From contig SUVZ01000094.1 in NCBI GenBank assembly GCA_015061765.1, forward strand, positions 1-11,102: DNA of 11,102 nt, in the 5' to 3' direction. Both the position numbers and the translations under genes were made by a program. Numbering within the stretch: position 1 is the stretch's first letter; every line of letters starts with the position of its first letter. This DNA comes from Lentisphaerota bacterium. GTDB taxonomy: Bacteria; Verrucomicrobiota; Kiritimatiellia; RFP12; UBA1067. Below are positions 1-7,350 of the stretch, in pieces. The notes beneath the pieces are model-generated. The model was given only the letters and a program-made list of their open reading frames with translations, had not been told where the DNA came from and did not search any database.

Positions 1-1175
1 ACCGACACCCTGAGAGGCGTTTTCATATCGTTCTGCGCCTGAAACCATGGTACGAGAGACTTCTGGAGTCCGAAGAAGCCAAGCCCGACGGCATATACGG
101 CAACCGCGCGCGATACGCGCATCACCGCAACATCGTCAAATGCGCCGCCGCGATAGATAACCGCCGTCACCTCGGATGCCAACACGCCAAGTCCAACGGC
201 AGCTGGCACCATTACGAAAAGCATCTGCTTAGACGATGATACAAAAGCCTCCCTTGCCCCCTCCACGTCGCCTTTGGAGAAGAAACCTGCGAAAGTCGGC
301 AAAAGAACCGTCCCGAACGCGACTCCGATTACTCCCAATGGCAGATCCATGAGGCGCTCCGCATATCCGATAACACCTGCCGCCCAAGGCGCGGCGAGCT
401 GTCCCAGCACCTGATCGAGCATGTAGTTTATCTGAACCGCCCCTGCTCCCATCGCTGCAATTGCCGTATTTCTCCATACAAGGCGGACCTTTTCATCCTT
501 CCATCCTTTGAATGAAATCCCTGGCGTAATCCCGGCACAGTGCATGCGCCACAGCATGAACGCCATCTGAAACGCACCTGCCACGAGAATTGCCATCGCA
601 ACACGGTGGATTCGCTGATCGAGCTTCAGTTCGGGATGGAAGCATATCCAAAGGAGGATTCCTATCCAGAACACATTCAGGAGACACGGCATCGCACTTG
701 ACGCCTTGAAGCGCCCCATTGCATTCAAGACGCCCATGCCAAACGCCGCCCCGCATATGAAGATCATATACGGAATGAGCGTCTTTACAAGGCGGATGGT
801 GAGCAACGCCCGGTCCGAAAGTTCAAAATCAAACCTGAAATGGACGACCGTCTCCAACCCGAGCAAGACGACTGCGACAATCGACACCAGCATCAGCATC
901 GCCATCGTCATTACTGATCTGGCAAGGCGACGGGCGCTATCCATCGCCTGCGCCTCGACTTCACCCTTGAATACAGGAACGAATGCGGCGGTCAGAGCCC
1001 CTTCTCCGAAAAGCTTACGCGCCATATTTGGAAGAGCGAACGCAAGCGTGAACGCGCTCTGTTCCACGCCAGCGCCGATGAAGCGGCTCTGGAGCATCTC
1101 ACGGACCAACCCCAGAACCCTCGACAGCGCGGTGAACGCCCCGACGGTAAACGTATTCTTCAATATGCGGTTCAT
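1..1175 (-). CDS. murJ: Lipid II flippase MurJ (MviN), N-terminal 391 codons, cut by the left window edge
   Basis: MurJ is the inner-membrane MOP-superfamily flippase that moves lipid II from the cytoplasmic to the periplasmic face for peptidoglycan synthesis. Reading from ATG 1175, the frame stays open to the window edge. The start resembles MurJ closely: an LKNTFTVGAF segment, then S18-R19, LGLVRE with R25, and LPNMARKLFGEGAL with R53 and E58. These sit one residue off the essential E. coli Arg18, Arg24 and Arg52. Alternating hydrophobic segments follow throughout, as expected for a protein with about 14 membrane helices and 500 or more residues, so the last quarter is outside the window. 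The start has no clear Shine-Dalgarno; an in-frame TTG four codons upstream of the residue before it is less likely. A strong promoter lies about 35 nt upstream. Identity is secure; the C-terminus is not visible. Confidence 0.93.
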   Translation of the reverse strand, partial: MNRILKNTFTVGAFTALSRVLGLVREMLQSRFIGAGVEQSAFTLAFALPNMARKLFGEGALTAAFVPVFKGEVEAQAMDSARRLARSVMTMAMLMLVSIVAVVLLGLETVVHFRFDFELSDRALLTIRLVKTLIPYMIFICGAAFGMGVLNAMGRFKASSAMPCLLNVFWIGILLWICFHPELKLDQRIHRVAMAILVAGAFQMAFMLWRMHCAGITPGISFKGWKDEKVRLVWRNTAIAAMGAGAVQINYMLDQVLGQLAAPWAAGVIGYAERLMDLPLGVIGVAFGTVLLPTFAGFFSKGDVEGAREAFVSSSKQMLFVMVPAAVGLGVLASEVTAVIYRGGAFDDVAVMRVSRAVAVYAVGLGFFGLQKSLVPWFQAQNDMKTPLRVS

Positions 1176-1210
1176 TTCAGTATATTGCAATTTTCTTAAA
1201 AGTCAGGAGC

Positions 1211-1240
1211 AGTATACCACATGACCATTTCCCGGGTCAA
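1211..1240 (-). promoter_or_regulatory. Sigma70-type promoter for murJ
   Basis: On the minus strand there is a -35 box TTGACC (1240-1235), an 18-nt spacer and a -10 box TATACT (1216-1211). The -10 is preceded by TGG, which makes it an extended -10. Each hexamer matches consensus at five of six bases. Transcription would start near 1204, about 28 nt before the murJ ATG, so murJ need not depend on readthrough from the gene upstream. Confidence 0.7.
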
Positions 1241-1281
1241 TTTTACGCGCTTAGCCAAATACCTAAACTATCCCCATTGCA

Positions 1282-1303
1282 GAAAAATGCTTTTATGCAA
1301 AGC
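1282..1303 (-). terminator. Possible weak second terminator after the small basic protein gene
   Basis: On the minus strand GCTTT (1303-1299) can pair with AAAGC (1293-1289) around a 5-nt loop, followed by ATTTTTC. The stem is only 5 bp, so this would be a backup to the much stronger hairpin at 1375-1414, or chance. Confidence 0.3.
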
Positions 1304-1374
1304 CTGTTAACGAAAGGAGTTTGCCACATTTCTAAACCGAGGCATCTTGATGTGACAATAATGAACCGAGACAT

Positions 1375-1414
1375 AAAAAGCAAAGGAGTCTCCACCCTAC
1401 AAGGCGGAAACTCC
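1375..1414 (-). terminator. Rho-independent terminator of the small basic protein gene
   Basis: On the minus strand a 12-bp stem, GGAGTTTCCGCC with GGTGGAGACTCC (two G-U pairs, 6-nt loop TTGTAG), is followed by TTTGCTTTTT. It begins 27 nt after the TAA stop at 1442. The stem and U-rich tail make a complete intrinsic terminator that separates this gene from murJ. Confidence 0.85.
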
Positions 1415-1441
1415 CGTATCCAAGGCGTACTGGAATACGTC

Positions 1442-1597
1442 TTATGCTTCAGGCTTGGTCTTCTTGAGACCGAGGCCGCGGCTGTCTTCCTTCCACTCGC
1501 CACGCTTCTGAAGCAGATTGACACGCTCGAAACGCTTCAGAACGTTGCGCTTCGACGTGATCTTGCTGGAACCTCTAAGACTGCGATGCTGACTCAT
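1442..1597 (-). CDS. Small basic protein of the Verrucomicrobia/Chlamydiae/Planctomycetes type (51 aa)
   Basis: This is a 51-residue, strongly basic protein that begins MSQHRSLRGSSK and contains NVLKRFERVNLLQKRGEW followed by K-E-D. From memory this matches the family defined by TIGR04137, a small basic protein found in Verrucomicrobia, Chlamydiae, Lentisphaerae and Planctomycetes. Its molecular role is not established; small size and basic charge are compatible with RNA or ribosome association, but that is inference. The start is fixed by an AGAAGGAG Shine-Dalgarno ending 8 nt before the ATG. Length is full for the family. It forms a single-gene transcription unit, with a promoter at 1631-1659 and a strong terminator at 1375-1414, lying between a truncated ATPase gene and murJ. 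It is the best taxonomic marker in the window. An open question is only what it does, not whether it is a gene. Confidence 0.9.
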   Translation of the reverse strand: MSQHRSLRGSSKITSKRNVLKRFERVNLLQKRGEWKEDSRGLGLKKTKPEA

Positions 1598-1630
1598 GAT
1601 TTCTTTCTCCTTCTAAAAAAATGTTCGCAT

Positions 1631-1659
1631 ATTGTACCAAATACCGTTCGCCAACGCAA
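1631..1659 (-). promoter_or_regulatory. Sigma70-type promoter for the small basic protein gene
   Basis: On the minus strand there is a -35 box TTGCGT (1659-1654), a 17-nt spacer and a -10 box TACAAT (1636-1631) preceded by TGG, an extended -10. Transcription would start near 1624, giving a leader of about 27 nt with an AGAAGGAG ribosome site. The -35 box sits only about 25 bp from the broken end of the DUF4143 fragment, so whatever truncated that gene left this promoter intact. Confidence 0.75.
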
Positions 1660-1685
1660 GTACCTATTTTTAATCCTGAAACATC

Positions 1686-1907
1686 GTGTCGGACGAGGAC
1701 GGGAATTACGGCCTTGTTGAGATAAAACTTGGCGGCGACGAACTGATTGGCCGCGGCGTCAAGACGCTCCAGAAGCTCGCCGGCAAGATTGACACCGACC
1801 GCATGAAACCGCCGTTGTTCAAGATGGTCTTGACGGCGGTCGGGGATTTCGCCTATCGGACGGACGACGGCATCACCGTCTGTCCGATAGGCGCATTGCG
1901 AGAGTAG
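1686..1907 (+). pseudogene. C-terminal remnant of a DUF4143-type AAA ATPase
   Basis: The open frame encodes about 73 residues with YGLVEIKLGG (residues 8-17), then KTLQKL.GKIDTD and a tail with FAYRTDDGITVCPIGAL. I recognise this as the extreme C-terminal end of the AAA+ ATPases that carry a DUF4143 domain, normally about 400 residues; the EIKLGG strand is a nuclease-like core motif of that domain. A TGA stop lies three codons before the GTG used here, and no ribosome site precedes it. The sequence upstream is the promoter of the small basic protein on the other strand, so about five sixths of the gene is missing. It is the only clear plus-strand coding remnant in this part. The fragment is probably not expressed as a working protein; it marks a deletion or insertion boundary near 1680. 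Confidence 0.7.
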
Positions 1908-2108
1908 TCACTTGACCGACTTCCACTTTCCGCCTTCCTTGCGGTACTAGAACACCATCGGCGTGTTGTCGGGCTTGCCGCCAACGACTGACTCGACGAC
2001 GGCAAGCCCACTGTTCGTCGACTTTTTTATTGCGTCGATAGGTTTTGACGTTCTTGACGCCCATCGCCGAACCACTTTCGCGACCTCGATAAGCGCCGCA
2101 ACAAACCA
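1908..2108 (-). pseudogene. Decayed small reading frame downstream of the giant LRR gene
   Basis: In one minus-strand frame the sequence reads VAALIEVAKVVRR, then KPIDAIKKSTNSGLAVVES, then GGKPDNTPMVF, a TAG at 1949-1947, and YRKEGGKWKSVK before TGA at 1910-1908. The last part, across the TAG, reads like the C-terminal strand pair of a small secreted or NTF2/DUF4878-like protein, but no family is recognised. There is no start codon with a ribosome site, the frame contains a stop, and the N-terminal part may have shifted frame: an ATG at about 2061 reads MGVKNVK in the neighbouring frame. It follows directly on the stop codon of the giant gene. It could be a gene remnant or non-coding spacer; the call is weak. 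Confidence 0.25.
1994..2029 (+). terminator. Possible plus-strand terminator after the DUF4143 remnant
   Basis: On the plus strand CGACGA (1994-1999) can pair with TCGTCG (2015-2020), followed two bases later by TTTTTT (2023-2028). It lies 87 nt past the stop of the DUF4143 fragment and could be that gene's surviving terminator. A competing, stronger 9-bp inverted repeat overlaps it (GGGCTTGCC 1971-1979 with GGCAAGCCC 2001-2009), so the assignment is tentative. Confidence 0.3.
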
Positions 2109-5100
2109 CTACTTCACCTTTACGCGCATAAAGTAAGTGTCGCCCGCGCTGGACGGCGGCGTCGCTGTGAATCGCGCCTTGCCGTTCTGCGGCACGTCAA
2201 ACGTTATGTCGATGCCGTCGGACGAGAATGCCGCCGGACGAAGCGTGGCCGAACCTTCCACTCCAAAAACCGTCCCCATGTTCGCCTTGAGCGTTTCCGC
2301 TTCGACGAAACCGCCTCCTATGTTCACGCCTTGGATGCTTACCTCGAATCTGAACCCGTCGGCTCTGGGTACGGACGAAAACGATTCGATCTTCACATCC
2401 CCGTTCGCCAATTCCTTCGTGACAAGCCGATCCGCGCCCAACGCATACGACAGCCATGTGTGTGCGGAATCCTTGACATTCTGCGCCGAGAGAACGTCGT
2501 TTGTCACTGACAACGCCCATGTGCGGTAGGCTGCATATTGCGCGGCGGTTGTCACGGCCGCCAGAAGGTTCGCGTCGCCAGAGCCAGCCAGCGCGGCAGC
2601 GACCTCGGAATCTGTCGCAGTCGTCGGCAATGGCGGAATCGGTTCGGTCGGGCTTTCACCTCTTGGCGTCCATACGATACCGCTTACCCAGGCATGGTCT
2701 GCGAACTCCTCTTCGTTGTAATCGTCCTTCTGGAACTGCCACCGTAGTGCGTGCGACCCTGCATCCGCAAAGGTAAAGCTGATTTCTTTCCATCCGCTCG
2801 TGCCATCCATGCGCGCCGCTTCAACGCCATTGGTGAAGAATACCGCGCGATCCCATGACATGTCGCCAGAATCGTCCCATTCGCAAACGACTTTCCACCG
2901 GAACGAAATGGTTCCGGCGCCGCTGACGACAGTCTGCAGCCACGACGTGGCATAGGGTGCGCCTACGGCATCGCCAATAGTCCCGCTCTGTGCGGAATAT
3001 CCGTCCGGAGAGGTCGCGTCGATCTCCGGCGTCCATTCGGCGTCACCGCCCGTCGTGAACGCCAGGCCCGGAGCGCCCGCCGCCTCTGCCAGCGTCAGCG
3101 CCCGCTTGGTGATCGTCGCTGTCACGTACTCGCTCTTCACGCCGTCCAGGACTGCGACGGCCTTGATGGTGGCCGTGTCCGCGATGGTGAACGGCCCCGT
3201 GTACTGATAGGCGCTTGTGGTTCGCGGCGTGGCGCCCTTGGGCGAATAGTAGATCGTTGCCCCCGGTGTTGCGCAGGAGAGCGTAACCGTGCAGGAATCG
3301 TCCGTGAAATACGTGCCGTCGGGTGGGGAAACCACGGGCGCGGCAACTGTCTTCGCCTGCCAGACCGCGTAAAGCTCCACCGTGGTCTCCGCTGCGGCCG
3401 TCAGGCCGGAAACCGTCTCGCCGTCGGAATAGACCACGACGCCGCCGGGCGTGGTTCCCCAGCCGCCGAACGCATAGCCCGCTCGCGTGAACGCATTGGC
3501 GGCCAGCCCCTGCTCCACGCCGATCGTGAACAGCTGGTCGTCCATCTGCCCCGTGCCGCCGTTGGCGTTGAACCGCACGGCGTACCAGCGTGCCGTCCAG
3601 CGCGCGAACAGTTCATGGTCGGCGTCTTGCACTACGGACGTTTCCAAGATCTTTTCGCCTCCCGTTGCCTCCGTGTACCAGCCCGCAAACTCGTAGTGTT
3701 CGCGGGACGGGACCGGCAACACCCCGTACTCTGCTCCAGCCGCATATTCGCCCATCGACGGCAGTACAGACCCGCCCGCCGCATTGAAGCGCACGGTCAC
3801 CGGGCGGTCTGCCGTCCAGCGGGCGTAGAGCGCATGCGCCTTGGTCAGCGTCACGCGCGTGGACGAAGTGATGCGCGCCCCGCCAAATTTTTCAGTCCAC
3901 CATCCCCCGAACGTATAGCCCGCCCGCGCCGGCTCGGAAGACGGCAGCGCGTATCCCGTTCCCGTCACCTGCGCGCAGACGCACGATGACGCGCCCGTGC
4001 CCGGAAACGCCCCTCCCGCCGCGACGAACGTGACGTCGAAGCGGTTGGCCTCCCAGGTCGTGATGGCGCGGTCGTTCCATGTCTGTGGAATGTCGCGCGA
4101 CGTCGGCCAACCGTCCCAGCCAAACGTCCCCTGCACCACGTAGCTCGTCAGCTCCGAGTCGGCGTCGTAATAGACTCCTTCCGCGCATGCCGGGGCGTTG
4201 CCGAGAAAGTACACGGCCGTCATGCCCGAGGACACGATGCGCGTGCCGAGGTTCGTCACGGCGGCAGGCACCACCAGCGAAGAAAGCGACCAGCAGCCCG
4301 AGAAGGCTTCATCGGGAATCTCGCCCAATCCGCGTGAAAGCGTCAACGTCTCCAGCGCCGAACATCCCGAGAACGCCGCCGCACCGATTCGTGTCACGGA
4401 TTCCGGCAATACCGCCGAAGAAAGCGAAGTACAGCCCAAGAAAGCCTCTTCGCCCAATGCCTCGCAGGTCGATGGCAGGGTTATTTCAGTCAATGAACCG
4501 CAACCTTTGAACGCGCGGTCTGAAATGACCGCAATTCCCTCTGGCAGCGACACCGCGGCGAGATTTGCGCACCCGGCGAACATCCCTTCGCAGACCTCCG
4601 TCTCGCCGCCAGTCACGATGACGTCCCTTATCTCCGTGTACGACGAGGCGAACCATTCCGACATCATGCCGGAGTGCGTCGGCACCGTCACGCCCGTGAG
4701 GCCGGTGCAGCCGTTGAACGCCGTGGCGGATACGTTCGTCACTGAAAGCGGCAGCACGGCCGAAAGCATGCGCCAGCAGCCCTCGAAGGCGCTTGGGCCT
4801 ATCTCCCCAAGCCCTTCGCCGAACACGATGCCCGAAAGCTGCGAGCAACCGGAGAACGCGCCCGCGCCGACAGACTTCACGGCCGTCACCGGAGAAAGGT
4901 TCTGCAGGTACGAGCAATCGGCGAAGGCATACGGGGCGATCGTCTCGAGACCAGCCGGCAGCGTGACGTCGTCGAGATAGGTGTCTTCCCGGAACGCGCT
5001 GTCGGCGATGTGCCGGAGCGTGCCCGGCAGCGACACCGTTTGGAGATTGACCATCCGGGCAAGCGCGTAGTTCCCGATTCCTATTACGCCCTCCGGCACT

Positions 5101-7331
5101 GCCAAAGCCGAAAGGGTCCTGTCGCGGCAGTCCAGCAGCCAGCCGTCGACGATCATGAGGCCGTTCGCATCATACGCATACTCCTCGCGCATGGCGGGGG
5201 GAAGGGACGCAAGTCCCCAGTCCGTCAGGCCGCCGGGCAGGTCGATGGACTCGAGCGCCGTGCAATCGTCGAACGTGCCCGGCGCGATTCGCGTAACGCC
5301 TCTGGGGATCGTCACATTCGTCAGGGAAGTGCATCCCGCGAACGTGTTGGTGGTCATTTCCGTCATCGGTCCTGTCAACGTCACAGATCGCAGGTTCTGG
5401 CAATCGTCAGGGAAGATGTCTTGCAAAGTCATCCCGCCCGTCTGCACAAGGCGAGGCTGCGATACGTTGACGCGCACCCATCCGCAATCATCGCCGTTAC
5501 TCGCGCTTCCGTCCTTGGAATAGGTCCAGACGATCGTGTGTTCGCCCTCGGGGATGGTTGTTGTCACCTCCCGCAAGCCACCGCCCGTTCCGCTGATACT
5601 CTCTTTCTGTACACCGTCGAGGCTCCACCACAGTAAATCGTAGCCGCTCTCGCTCGACACCTTCCAGCCGAACGTCAACTCGCGCGGTCCGGAAATTGTC
5701 ATCGACATGGCCGTTGACTGGTTGTGTCCAATGGCGTTCGACCGGTATTCCACGGTTCCGTCAGCATCCGCGCCGGTCTTTATCCATGAGTTCGGCACAA
5801 GCGTTGCGTACGGAGGCGTGACGAGGTAATCTGACTCAAGCAGAGCGGTCGGAAGCGTTACGCCAACCATTTCCGGACAGTTCGCGAACGCCCCGGCCGC
5901 AATGTTCGTGACGCTGGCCGGAATCGTCAGTTCAGTCAATGATGCGCATCCCGAAAACGCATTCTCGCCGATGGATCCTACGCTTGCTGGAATCTCGATG
6001 TCCGTGAGTTCCGCGCAATCCTTGAACGCCGAAGCACCGATATTCGTCACCGTCGAAGGAATCTCGATTGCCGTCAGCGCGGCACAACCTTCAAATGCAT
6101 GGGCGGGAATCTCTGTTGTTACCCCCGTCAGCGTCACGGATTGGAGATTCGCGTAGGAATCAGGTATGAGAAGATTCAGTCGAAGCACAGACTGGCTTGA
6201 ACCTGGCAACCGGAGCAAAGACCCGTCGCCGGGATCCATCAGCCGGCGCCATCCAGATTCCGGCAAGGCGGCGGTTACGCCGTCGTCGCGCCAGCCGACG
6301 CCCATCGTAGCGCTCCAATAGGACGTATAGCCGCTTTGCGCGCCCTTGGGCCCCTTGTATCCCGTACCGTCGGCGACCCGTACTTCGATTTCGTGCCACC
6401 CCGTCCAGCCGGGCACATAGCTTCCCGTGGCGAATGTCTCGTGGTTCGTGTTCCTGAGAACCTGTGTGCCGTCAATCTTGACATAGACGGAATCGTCGAA
6501 GTACTTGCCGAAAACGTATGTCCGCCCTGCCTCCATGTACATCAATCCAAGATAGCCGAACGTCGTGTAGCTGCCATTCCATTTGAAGCTGCCGCCATAC
6601 ACGGGGTCGGTGAACGTCTGCGTTGCCGACGAAGTGTCGTAGGCGTATCCCATCAAGACCCCCGACACGTTGGCGCACGTATCCGAATCGAGAATCGACG
6701 AAGTGAAATCGTCGCTCTCATTGAACTTAGCCTGCACCAAGCCACATTGGCCACCACCTATCTTAACCATCAACGGAAGTGAAAGTTGTCGGATGCCCGT
6801 GCATCCGGCAAAAGCGTTTTCGGCAATGGCTTCCACGCTCTCCGGAATCACAACGCTCGTAATCCCGGTGCAATCCTTGAACACGTCGCTCGCAATGCCC
6901 GTCACGGGATAACCATCGATTTCGGCGGGAATCGTGACGGAGCCGGACGTCTGCGTCGTCTCGATTATGATTGCACCGCCGTCCTTGACTTCGTATTTCC
7001 ACTGCACATAGACCGTGTTCGTATAGACCTCGTCCTGCAGAACGCCGCCGATGTAGGTTGTGTAGGTGAGTTCATGCCGCCCGATGCCGGAAAGCGTGAA
7101 CACTCCCGTACCCGTCGCCCGCTTGACCTCCGTGCCGTTGTCGGAAATCACCACCGTCGCGTTCGCATCGCCGCCAATCCACGACGCATCGTACGGTATC
7201 GACAGCGAATCGACCAGCGGCACACCTGTGTCAATATCGAACGGAACCGACGCCGACGAGCATATCGTGCCTCCAAGCGCCGCACCGGAAACAAGTACCG
7301 CACCAATTCCAGCGACAAACAATCTGCGCAT
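2109..7331 (-). CDS. Giant secreted multidomain surface protein: BspA-type LRRs, InlB-type repeats, chitobiase-C-like domain (1740 aa)
   Basis: Predicted exported protein. I chose the ATG at 7331: it follows GAGGAGAAAGGAA and opens a signal peptide (MRR, then LFVAGIGAVLVSGAALG, cleavage near residue 20). Upstream in-frame starts run back into the nuclease gene. Order after the signal: a short Ig-like stretch (about 30-120); LRR units (130-190); a PA14/GLEYA-like insertion (about 197-365) with FGKYFDDSVYVKIDG and GWHEIEVR; LRRs (400-495); a beta-sandwich-like insertion (about 505-625); a long LRR block (645-1045); three InlB-type repeats (1097-1326), two ending ARWTA and one AVWQA; a chitobiase-C-type domain (1330-1410, with GATIYYS); another beta-sandwich (1415-1557); and an unassigned tail ending FMRVKVK. 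I see no LPXTG or PEP-CTERM signal. BspA-type proteins mediate adhesion and ligand binding; that role is inferred. It starts 19 nt after the nuclease stop. Confidence 0.92.
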   Translation of the reverse strand: MRRLFVAGIGAVLVSGAALGGTICSSASVPFDIDTGVPLVDSLSIPYDASWIGGDANATVVISDNGTEVKRATGTGVFTLSGIGRHELTYTTYIGGVLQDEVYTNTVYVQWKYEVKDGGAIIIETTQTSGSVTIPAEIDGYPVTGIASDVFKDCTGITSVVIPESVEAIAENAFAGCTGIRQLSLPLMVKIGGGQCGLVQAKFNESDDFTSSILDSDTCANVSGVLMGYAYDTSSATQTFTDPVYGGSFKWNGSYTTFGYLGLMYMEAGRTYVFGKYFDDSVYVKIDGTQVLRNTNHETFATGSYVPGWTGWHEIEVRVADGTGYKGPKGAQSGYTSYWSATMGVGWRDDGVTAALPESGWRRLMDPGDGSLLRLPGSSQSVLRLNLLIPDSYANLQSVTLTGVTTEIPAHAFEGCAALTAIEIPSTVTNIGASAFKDCAELTDIEIPASVGSIGENAFSGCASLTELTIPASVTNIAAGAFANCPEMVGVTLPTALLESDYLVTPPYATLVPNSWIKTGADADGTVEYRSNAIGHNQSTAMSMTISGPRELTFGWKVSSESGYDLLWWSLDGVQKESISGTGGGLREVTTTIPEGEHTIVWTYSKDGSASNGDDCGWVRVNVSQPRLVQTGGMTLQDIFPDDCQNLRSVTLTGPMTEMTTNTFAGCTSLTNVTIPRGVTRIAPGTFDDCTALESIDLPGGLTDWGLASLPPAMREEYAYDANGLMIVDGWLLDCRDRTLSALAVPEGVIGIGNYALARMVNLQTVSLPGTLRHIADSAFREDTYLDDVTLPAGLETIAPYAFADCSYLQNLSPVTAVKSVGAGAFSGCSQLSGIVFGEGLGEIGPSAFEGCWRMLSAVLPLSVTNVSATAFNGCTGLTGVTVPTHSGMMSEWFASSYTEIRDVIVTGGETEVCEGMFAGCANLAAVSLPEGIAVISDRAFKGCGSLTEITLPSTCEALGEEAFLGCTSLSSAVLPESVTRIGAAAFSGCSALETLTLSRGLGEIPDEAFSGCWSLSSLVVPAAVTNLGTRIVSSGMTAVYFLGNAPACAEGVYYDADSELTSYVVQGTFGWDGWPTSRDIPQTWNDRAITTWEANRFDVTFVAAGGAFPGTGASSCVCAQVTGTGYALPSSEPARAGYTFGGWWTEKFGGARITSSTRVTLTKAHALYARWTADRPVTVRFNAAGGSVLPSMGEYAAGAEYGVLPVPSREHYEFAGWYTEATGGEKILETSVVQDADHELFARWTARWYAVRFNANGGTGQMDDQLFTIGVEQGLAANAFTRAGYAFGGWGTTPGGVVVYSDGETVSGLTAAAETTVELYAVWQAKTVAAPVVSPPDGTYFTDDSCTVTLSCATPGATIYYSPKGATPRTTSAYQYTGPFTIADTATIKAVAVLDGVKSEYVTATITKRALTLAEAAGAPGLAFTTGGDAEWTPEIDATSPDGYSAQSGTIGDAVGAPYATSWLQTVVSGAGTISFRWKVVCEWDDSGDMSWDRAVFFTNGVEAARMDGTSGWKEISFTFADAGSHALRWQFQKDDYNEEEFADHAWVSGIVWTPRGESPTEPIPPLPTTATDSEVAAALAGSGDANLLAAVTTAAQYAAYRTWALSVTNDVLSAQNVKDSAHTWLSYALGADRLVTKELANGDVKIESFSSVPRADGFRFEVSIQGVNIGGGFVEAETLKANMGTVFGVEGSATLRPAAFSSDGIDITFDVPQNGKARFTATPPSSAGDTYFMRVKVK
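3354..4043 (-). repeat. Three InlB/Listeria-Bacteroides-type repeats within the giant protein
   Basis: Three consecutive units of about 70-75 residues (protein residues about 1097-1173, 1178-1246 and 1250-1326) share the order: a VTF/VRF strand, an A/N-GG turn, then GYxFGGW or YEFAGW, and a closing L(Y/F)A(R/V)W. This is the beta-grasp-like repeat known from internalin B and Bacteroides surface proteins (PF09479 type). The units are diverged from one another, so this is not a recent DNA-level duplication. Confidence 0.8.
4182..5399 (-). repeat. Main block of BspA-type leucine-rich repeats in the giant protein
   Basis: Residues about 645-1050 consist of units of about 23 residues with the core AF.GC..L..V.LP..V..IG. 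Across the whole protein I count 17 units with a clear (A/V/M/T)F..C core and about two degenerate ones, in three blocks (about 130-190, 400-495 and 645-1030). The cysteine at the fixed position is kept in nearly all units, as in the LRR_5 family (PF13306). Confidence 0.85.
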
Positions 7332-7350
7332 TTCCTTTCTCCTCTCCATT

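Noticed and set aside
4198..5636. Long plus-strand frames (260 and 208 codons) opposite the LRR block
   Set aside because: They are mirror frames of the repetitive LRR coding sequence, rich in Ser, Pro and Arg, with no motifs or start signals.
3354..7331. CRISPR array or DNA tandem repeat suggested by the periodic sequence
   Set aside because: The periodicity is about 69 bp at the protein level (LRR units) with strongly diverged DNA; there are no identical repeats with unique spacers.
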